Assembly (NCBI GenBank): GCA_040758525.1
Contig: JBFLVQ010000312.1
Location: 1 to 10,638, forward strand
Reading direction: 5' to 3'
DNA length: 10,638 nt
DNA from: JBFLVQ01 sp040758525
Lineage (GTDB): Bacteria > Acidobacteriota > Blastocatellia > Chloracidobacteriales > JADJPF01
Position numbers and translations under genes: made by a program. Positions 1-5,480 of the stretch are shown here, in pieces (positions within the stretch are counted from its first letter, which is position 1; each line of letters opens with the position of its first letter). Under the pieces are notes generated by a model. The model worked only from the letters and a program-made list of their open reading frames with translations. It was not told where the DNA came from and searched no databases.

Positions 1-35
1 TATCATTACATAGAGATTAATTGTTTTGAAAACCT

Positions 36-41
36 TACAAT
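36..41 (+). promoter_or_regulatory. Candidate -10 element upstream of copA
   Basis: TACAAT matches five of six bases of the sigma-70 -10 consensus and lies 17 bases before the copA start codon. I find no convincing -35 box at normal spacing. That is compatible with an activator-dependent copper promoter, or with no promoter here. The box forms the right arm of an imperfect dyad, ATTGT (20-24) and ACAAT (37-41). A separate 11-base palindrome, GTTTTGAAAAC, lies at 23-33. Which regulator might bind cannot be told from the sequence. Confidence 0.25.
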
Positions 42-58
42 CAATCACTAGGTAAGCG

Positions 59-2356
59 ATGTCAACTTTACAGACTGAGTTAAAGACAAAACAGGTAGAG
101 CTACCCATCACAGGTATGACCTGTGCAGCCTGCGCACAACGTATTGAACGTAAACTTGCCAAGGCACCTGGTGTGCATAGTGCTGGCGTCAACTTTGCCA
201 CTGCACGTGCCACTGTTGAGTATCTACCCAGCCAGACCGATATTGGGCAACTACGCCAAACCATTGAACAATTAGGTTACCAGGTGCTGGAAAATGATCT
301 TGAAAACACTCTTGAGGATAGCCAACAAGCAATTCAAGAAGCCGAATTCAACGAACTAAAGCGAAGGTTCTGGATTGCGGCAATACTCTCATTTCCAGTG
401 CTATTGATGGCAATGTCACATGGTCGTATTGCTGCACTAAATTTTCCTGGTGCCAACTGGCTACAGTTTGCCCTAACAACTCCTGTGATCTTCTATTCAG
501 GCCGCCATTTCTTTATTGCCGCGGGAAAAGCATTGCGACAACGTGCCGCTGATATGAACACATTGATCGCACTAGGAACGGGAAGTGCTTATCTATATTC
601 GACGGTAGCCACCCTCTCCCCTAATCTCTTCGCGGCTGCGGTAAGCTCACATACGATGTCTGCGATGCCTGGTATGGAAACGGCTGTACCAGTCTATTTT
701 GAAGCTGCTAGTGTGATTATTGCGTTGATTCTACTGGGTAGAATGTTGGAGTCGCGTGCCAAAGGGCATACTGGAGAAGCGATTCGAAGACTGTTACATC
801 TACAAGCCAAGACTGCGCGTATAGTACGCGCAGGAGTAGAAATCGACATCCCTATTGAACAGGTACAGCGCGGTGATCTAGTGCTAGTACGTCCAGGCGA
901 AAAGATCCCTGTTGATGGAGTAATTCTAGATGGCGCGACTACCATTGATGAGTCTATGTTGACAGGTGAGAGCCTACCGGTTGAGAAGACGGTTGGTGAT
1001 GAGGTGTTTGGCGCTACAATCAATAAGTTAGGCGCGTTTCGATTCAAGGCCACTAAAGTGGGCAAAGAGACAACCTTGCAACAGATCATCAAGATGGTAC
1101 GAGAGGCGCAGGGATCGAAGGCACCGATCGCACGGTTAGCCAATGTGATCAGCGGCATCTTTACTCCTATTGTGATCTGTATTGCCATTGCCACCTTTGT
1201 AATCTGGTTTATTGCTACACCGACCGATACACGTTTTACAATGGCACTTGTCAATGCTGTATCTGTCTTGATTATTGCCTGTCCTTGCGCGCTTGGCCTT
1301 GCCACCCCAACAGCAATTATGGTTGGTACTGGCAAGGGAGCCGAACAGGGTGTACTTATCAAAGGTGGGGAATCACTAGAACAAGCTCATAAATTGCAGA
1401 CGATTGTGCTAGACAAAACTGGCACAATAACAAAAGGTGAGCCAGCTTTGACGGATGTGATCTCTATTGCCTCAATTGGTGAGGATGAACTACTAAAATT
1501 GGCAGCAACGGCTGAGCGTGGTAGTGAACATCCTATCGGCAAGGCAATTGTGCAAGGTGCACAAGGACGTGGATTAGCGCTTGCTGAAGCTAATAAGTTC
1601 CGTGCTATTGCCGGGCAAGGTATTGAAGTAGCGATCAATGGTCAACATTTGCTGCTTGGTAATGCAAAACTGATGCACGAGCGTGCGATCACGTTAGATG
1701 AGGCAGAAGCACAGGCAAAAGAGTTTTCTCAAACCGGCAAGACTGCTATGTTTGTTGCTGTTGATAATAGATTGGCTGGCATTATCGCAGTGGCTGATCA
1801 GATCAAACCCGAATCTCAATCAGCAATCGCAGCAATGCAGAAGATGGGTTTGGAAGTAGTGATGATTACAGGCGACAATCATCGTACAGCTATTGCCGTG
1901 GCTCGTGAGGTTGGTATTGAGCGTGTGTTTGCAGAAGTATTGCCAGATGAGAAGGTCAATGAGATAAAACGTCTACAAGCCGATGGCAAGATTGTTGCAA
2001 TGGTTGGTGATGGTATTAATGATGCGCCTGCACTGGCACAAGCCAATATTGGTATTGCTATTGGCACTGGTACTGATGTAGCAATGGAGGCTTCTGATAT
2101 TACACTTATTAAAGGTGACCTACGTGGCGTAGTAGATGCTATCAGTCTTTCACACGCAACCATTCGTGTGATCAAACAGAATCTCTTCTGGGCTTTTATC
2201 TACAATATTATTGGTATACCTATTGCGGCAGGTCTACTCTATCCATTCACAGGATGGCTGCTCTCACCTGTTATTGCCAGTGTAGCAATGTCATTCTCAA
2301 GTGTATCAGTACTGACCAATAGTTTAAGGTTACGGCGTTTTCGTGCGCCATTGTAA
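59..2356 (+). CDS. copA: Copper-translocating P1B-type ATPase (CopA type)
   Basis: This is an inner-membrane pump that uses ATP to export Cu(I) from the cytoplasm. The 765 residues contain one N-terminal heavy-metal-associated domain (about 13-78) with the metal-binding GMTCAAC at 19-25. The P-type core follows: actuator-domain TGES at 302-305, membrane CPC at 408-410, phosphorylation motif DKTGT at 452-456 (acceptor Asp452), the P1B-specific SEHPIG (His491-Pro492), MITGDN at 602-607 and GDGINDAP at 650-657. The YN pair at 715-716 and the M-x-x-S-S pattern at 744-748 complete the Cu(I)-specific (P1B-1) signature, so zinc or cadmium transport is unlikely. A Met/His-bearing loop (about 197-206, HTMSAMPGM) lies between early membrane spans, where CopA proteins often have metal-releasing Met residues. 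The length is normal for one HMA domain. AGG at 50-52 lies six bases before the ATG. A small membrane protein follows ten bases after the stop. The gene appears intact. Confidence 0.96.
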   Translation: MSTLQTELKTKQVELPITGMTCAACAQRIERKLAKAPGVHSAGVNFATARATVEYLPSQTDIGQLRQTIEQLGYQVLENDLENTLEDSQQAIQEAEFNELKRRFWIAAILSFPVLLMAMSHGRIAALNFPGANWLQFALTTPVIFYSGRHFFIAAGKALRQRAADMNTLIALGTGSAYLYSTVATLSPNLFAAAVSSHTMSAMPGMETAVPVYFEAASVIIALILLGRMLESRAKGHTGEAIRRLLHLQAKTARIVRAGVEIDIPIEQVQRGDLVLVRPGEKIPVDGVILDGATTIDESMLTGESLPVEKTVGDEVFGATINKLGAFRFKATKVGKETTLQQIIKMVREAQGSKAPIARLANVISGIFTPIVICIAIATFVIWFIATPTDTRFTMALVNAVSVLIIACPCALGLATPTAIMVGTGKGAEQGVLIKGGESLEQAHKLQTIVLDKTGTITKGEPALTDVISIASIGEDELLKLAATAERGSEHPIGKAIVQGAQGRGLALAEANKFRAIAGQGIEVAINGQHLLLGNAKLMHERAITLDEAEAQAKEFSQTGKTAMFVAVDNRLAGIIAVADQIKPESQSAIAAMQKMGLEVVMITGDNHRTAIAVAREVGIERVFAEVLPDEKVNEIKRLQADGKIVAMVGDGINDAPALAQANIGIAIGTGTDVAMEASDITLIKGDLRGVVDAISLSHATIRVIKQNLFWAFIYNIIGIPIAAGLLYPFTGWLLSPVIASVAMSFSSVSVLTNSLRLRRFRAPL

Positions 2357-2363
2357 GGAGGGG
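2355..2363 (+). promoter_or_regulatory. Strong Shine-Dalgarno sequence for the small membrane protein
   Basis: AAGGAGGGG overlaps the last two bases of the copA stop codon and ends two bases before ATG 2366. It is the best ribosome binding site in the window. It supports the reality of the very short gene behind it and suggests translational coupling to copA. Confidence 0.8.
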
Positions 2364-2365
2364 TA

Positions 2366-2485
2366 ATGGATCTTATTGCGATCAGCGTGTTGATTGGTGG
2401 TATTGTGGCAATTGGTTTTGTTATCTGGTTCTTTTTTGGTGCACCTGAGACCAATCAGGAAAGCACAAAGCCTACCCGTAAGTAA
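2366..2485 (+). CDS. Small single-span membrane protein linked to copA (39 aa)
   Basis: This is a 39-residue open frame. It starts MDLIAISVLIGG and continues with a hydrophobic span to about residue 25 that ends in the aromatic run IWFFFG. A polar tail follows (APETNQESTKPTRK), ending in basic residues. One transmembrane helix is predicted. The hydrophobic design, the near-perfect Shine-Dalgarno sequence and the position nine bases after the copA stop codon argue for a real gene co-transcribed and co-translated with the pump. From memory, the N-terminus resembles the membrane anchor of cupredoxin-domain proteins often encoded next to copA. Here the protein stops before any copper-binding domain, and no Cys, His or internal Met is present to bind metal. 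It could be a small subunit or stabiliser of CopA, or the remnant of a cupredoxin protein. Its function is not established. Confidence 0.72.
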   Translation: MDLIAISVLIGGIVAIGFVIWFFFGAPETNQESTKPTRK

Positions 2486-2490
2486 TAGGT

Positions 2491-2496
2491 TATAAT
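2491..2496 (+). promoter_or_regulatory. Candidate -10 element for the glycosyltransferase gene
   Basis: TATAAT is an exact sigma-70 -10 match, five bases after the stop codon of the small membrane protein and 45 bases before the glycosyltransferase ATG. No good -35 hexamer sits 16-18 bases upstream and there is no extended TGn. The last T begins an exact 11-base palindrome, TTCCTCAGGAA (2496-2506), which would cover the predicted transcription start near 2503 and could act as an operator. This would give the glycosyltransferase a promoter separate from copA. Confidence 0.35.
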
Positions 2497-2535
2497 TCCT
2501 CAGGAAAGTTAAATCGAGTATTAATCTTTAATCAC

Positions 2536-3684
2536 ATGAAAATACTTTTTGCTTTACACGTCTTTCCTGATATGGATGGCGCAGTCTATCGACATTATTA
2601 CGAGATGATGAATCAGCTAAGAGCAACTGATGATCAGGTTCATCTACTCACACCGGCAGACTTTCCTGTTCTTACACGTTTTTTCCGTCTGCTGCCATTG
2701 TTCTATCCAATATTGTTGGCAGGAAGATTAATTAGTCGGGCAGGCAATTATGATGTAATAGTTTTCCATAGCTACTGTGGCTGGCTGTTCAACTTTTGTA
2801 AGCGCCTATTGTCACAACGGCCTATCACAATGACTGCTTTCCATGGCCTTGAGCCACTATTCTTCCAGCGTGTAGCTGTTTTCGCGGCTGCGCAAGGGCG
2901 TAAACTCTCATTACGGTTTCGCATTTTTGTACGATTACAGAACTGGCTGATAAAGACAAGTTGCCAACGTTCTGATTATCTTACTTGTCTTAACAGCGAA
3001 GAAGAGCAATATCTGGCCAGCCATAATTATCAATCGCCCAATCATATAGTACGTTGTCCACACTGGGTCGAGGAACAGTTCTTTATTGATCGTGATTATC
3101 AACAGACACCAAGTAAGATACTCTTTATTGGTCAATGGCTATACACAAAAGGCACTAGGTTTGTTGTAGATGGCTTTAGCGCCGTGGCGACACGCTATCC
3201 TCAACTACGTCTTATGTTGGTAGGAATACATACGGCCACCGAGCAAGTATTAGCCGACTTCCCTGCTGAGTTGCAATCACGTATCGAAGTCTATGGTCAG
3301 ATCCCACACAAAGAAATATCTACCTACTATCAAGCCGCAGATCTATTTCTTTTTCCTTCACTTTCAGAAGGTTTCTCACGAGCGCTATTGGAGGCAATGG
3401 CGGCTGGACTACCAATTATTACCACAGCCGTGGGTTCGGCGCCAGATCTGTTGCAAGATCGTTATAGCGCAATTCTGGTGCCGGTAGGAGATAGTGATGG
3501 CATTGTGCGTGCACTGGAAGAATTGCTTGCAGATGCTGCCCTACGACGCACCTTAGGCCGACAGGCACAGGAAGCTGCCCGACAATTTTTGCCGCAAAAT
3601 GTTATTGAGCAGTACCAAAAAATTTGGCAGCAATGCTCAAACCTTTCCTTGGCGGAAGACCCAAAATGCTCTATGCTAGATTAA
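2536..3684 (+). CDS. Glycosyltransferase, GT-B fold, GT4-like
   Basis: This 382-residue protein probably transfers a sugar from a nucleotide-sugar donor, to an unknown acceptor, in cell-surface glycan or glycolipid synthesis. The N-terminal half (about 1-185) begins with the Rossmann-type strand MKILFALHVF and binds the acceptor in this family. The C-terminal half carries the donor-site signatures: LFIGQWLYTKG around 196-206, with the basic residue Lys205, and EGFSRALLE at 278-286. In the latter, Glu278 and Glu286 form the retaining GT4 EX7E pair, followed by AMAAGLPIITTAVGSAPDLL. There is no signal peptide and no clear transmembrane helix, so it is probably cytosolic or membrane-peripheral. 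The ATG is supported by this canonical start of the fold, although no Shine-Dalgarno sequence lies near it; the direct repeat TTAATC-T-TTAATC (2521-2533) occupies that place. No other glycan genes are nearby to reveal the substrate. Confidence 0.88.
   Translation: MKILFALHVFPDMDGAVYRHYYEMMNQLRATDDQVHLLTPADFPVLTRFFRLLPLFYPILLAGRLISRAGNYDVIVFHSYCGWLFNFCKRLLSQRPITMTAFHGLEPLFFQRVAVFAAAQGRKLSLRFRIFVRLQNWLIKTSCQRSDYLTCLNSEEEQYLASHNYQSPNHIVRCPHWVEEQFFIDRDYQQTPSKILFIGQWLYTKGTRFVVDGFSAVATRYPQLRLMLVGIHTATEQVLADFPAELQSRIEVYGQIPHKEISTYYQAADLFLFPSLSEGFSRALLEAMAAGLPIITTAVGSAPDLLQDRYSAILVPVGDSDGIVRALEELLADAALRRTLGRQAQEAARQFLPQNVIEQYQKIWQQCSNLSLAEDPKCSMLD
3649..3677 (+). promoter_or_regulatory. Candidate sigma-70-like promoter for the kinase gene
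   Basis: TTGGCG (3649-3654) and TATGCT (3672-3677) are separated by exactly 17 bases, and each matches four of six consensus positions. They lie inside the last codons of the glycosyltransferase and would start transcription near 3684, about 58 bases before the kinase ATG. A second -10-like box, TATAGT, lies at 3685-3690 but has no partner -35. This is a weak match and may be chance. Confidence 0.25.
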
Positions 3685-3741
3685 TATAGTATCGCATCTG
3701 CCCTGTTTGATTCTCACCGACACTACAATGTGGGGTGCGCC

Positions 3742-5475
3742 ATGAAATATTGTGTACATTGTGAAAGAAAATATTCTGATGAGCTTGCATTATGTTCTGT
3801 AGATGGTTATCCACTCCTTAATGATGCAGGCGCAGGCAAGACTGATCCCTTAATAGGCACCCTTATCCTGGAGAAATATCGTATTGATCGTCTGCTTGGA
3901 CGTGGTGGTATGGGCGCAGTGTATGAAGGCAAACACTTATTGCTAGATCGCGCTATTGCCATCAAGGTAATGCATCCACAGATTGTTGTCGATGAAAATG
4001 CCGTGGCGCGTTTTATTCGTGAAGCTAAGACTTCTGCCAAGCTAGATCATCCCAATGCGGTTACGATATATGATTTTGGTGTATTGGAGAATGGCGCTTT
4101 TATTGTAATGGAGTTTATCAGTGGCAAGAGCCTGCGTACAGTATTAAGCAATGGCGCCTTAACAGTAGAACAGGCACTGGAATGGTTTACACCTATCTGT
4201 GCAGCAGTTGATGCAGCACACCGGCGTGATATCATACATCGCGATCTCAAACCAGAAAATATAATGCTCAAAGAGACAGCCGAAGGCGTGATTGTGAAGG
4301 TAGTAGACTTCGGTCTAGCAAAGCTAAGTACAAGTGAGAGTGATTCTGTCAAATTGACCAAGAGTGGCCAAGTATTGGGTACACCACAATACATGGCGCC
4401 AGAATTGTTTGATGGTGAAGATGCTGATCCACGTTCAGATATCTATGCTCTTGGCATTATATTCTATGAGATGGTGACGGGTTCAGTACCTTTCAGTGGC
4501 TCACTAGAGACGGTAATTGCTGGTCACTTACTAAAAGAACCAACATCTATAACAAAAGTTAATCCTGCCATTAAAATACCTCTTGATGAAACACTGAAAC
4601 TGGCTTTGAACAAGAGGCGTAACCGGCGTATAGGATCAGCAATGGAATTTGCTACAGCATTAAAAGCGGCGGTAGCAAACTGTACTAATGCGTCAGTGAC
4701 GACACCAACAATAAAAGCACCATCGTTGGCAAGTATGCCTACCTTAGCACATGAAGATAATCTTATTGATAAACCTGTATCACAGCGGCAATCACGTAGC
4801 ACTGAGCCATTTATTTCCCAATCAACTAACAACTTGAACGATGTAGAACAACCTACTACGGCAATTGATCAAGCTACCACGTTGATAGATAATGTAAAGT
4901 TGTCTTCATCTGCACTTCTGCCAACTGAACCTAGCACAATTGCGGCCCTGCCACCACCTGCTGATTACACAACACTGAAAGCGACTGTGTTTGTTCCTAC
5001 TAGAGTTGCATCTAATAAACCAAGCAGAATGCCCTGGCTAGTATTAGCTGCTGTAGTTGTATTAGCAGTAGGTGGAACAGTTGTCTATTTTGGATTTCAG
5101 CGCGAAAATCCTCAAATCACGCCAACGCAGAAGATGTTGCCAGCATATGTACCACCTGCGCAACCTCCCACTACTGCAGTAGAAACTGCGCCTGTTCAAC
5201 CTAATCGCAACACCAATACCAACACCAATAGAAGCAACCGACGACCAACACAATCAGCTCGTGACTCTCAACCATATAGAACAGAAGATTCTTCCTCTCG
5301 ATCACAAACACCATCTTCAAAAGAGCCTGAACCGCCTTCTAAACGCACTCCAAAAGATAAAGCCACAGAGATCTTCGAAATTATTGATCAAGGTATTCAA
5401 GCTGTCGAAGGGATACATGGCAAAAAAAAGAGAGAGAAAGATAGAAATAATAGAAGCAATCAAGATAATGATTAG
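3742..5475 (+). CDS. Membrane-anchored Ser/Thr protein kinase (PknB-like) with N-terminal Cys/DG module
   Basis: This 577-residue Hanks-type kinase phosphorylates Ser/Thr on unidentified targets. Residues 1-22 form a small zinc-ribbon-like module with only three Cys (4, 7, 18) before a DG. The kinase domain (about 46-310) is complete: glycine loop GRGGMGAVYEG at 53-63, Lys75, alpha-C Glu94, catalytic HRDLKPEN at 166-173, DFG at 189-191, APE at 219-221 and SDIYALG at 232-238. It is an RD kinase with many Ser/Thr in its activation loop, so autophosphorylation is likely. A disordered linker (about 311-429) leads to one transmembrane helix (about 430-452, WLVLAAVVVLAVGGTVVYFG). The outside part is short and rich in Pro, Thr and Asn, with no PASTA, TPR or WD40 repeats, and ends in a charged tail. 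I chose ATG 3742 because MKYC is the usual start of this layout and GGGG at 3732-3735 is well spaced. An in-frame GTG at 3730 would add four residues. Confidence 0.92.
   Translation: MKYCVHCERKYSDELALCSVDGYPLLNDAGAGKTDPLIGTLILEKYRIDRLLGRGGMGAVYEGKHLLLDRAIAIKVMHPQIVVDENAVARFIREAKTSAKLDHPNAVTIYDFGVLENGAFIVMEFISGKSLRTVLSNGALTVEQALEWFTPICAAVDAAHRRDIIHRDLKPENIMLKETAEGVIVKVVDFGLAKLSTSESDSVKLTKSGQVLGTPQYMAPELFDGEDADPRSDIYALGIIFYEMVTGSVPFSGSLETVIAGHLLKEPTSITKVNPAIKIPLDETLKLALNKRRNRRIGSAMEFATALKAAVANCTNASVTTPTIKAPSLASMPTLAHEDNLIDKPVSQRQSRSTEPFISQSTNNLNDVEQPTTAIDQATTLIDNVKLSSSALLPTEPSTIAALPPPADYTTLKATVFVPTRVASNKPSRMPWLVLAAVVVLAVGGTVVYFGFQRENPQITPTQKMLPAYVPPAQPPTTAVETAPVQPNRNTNTNTNRSNRRPTQSARDSQPYRTEDSSSRSQTPSSKEPEPPSKRTPKDKATEIFEIIDQGIQAVEGIHGKKKREKDRNNRSNQDND
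5209..5229 (+). repeat. Short Asn-Thr codon repeat within the kinase gene
   Basis: Alternating AAY and ACC codons encode NTNTNTN at kinase residues 490-496, outside the membrane by prediction. It is part of a Pro/Thr/Asn-rich spacer and could expand or contract by slippage. Confidence 0.6.
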
Positions 5476-5480
5476 AATTT

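Noticed and set aside
694..1362. Long open frame on the minus strand inside copA
   Set aside because: It lies wholly antisense to conserved P-type ATPase motifs, has no recognisable domain and has shadow-like low-complexity composition. The plus-strand gene explains the DNA fully.
4047..4394. Minus-strand open frame across the kinase catalytic region
   Set aside because: It is antisense to the HRD, DFG and APE motifs and encodes no recognisable protein, so it is a shadow.
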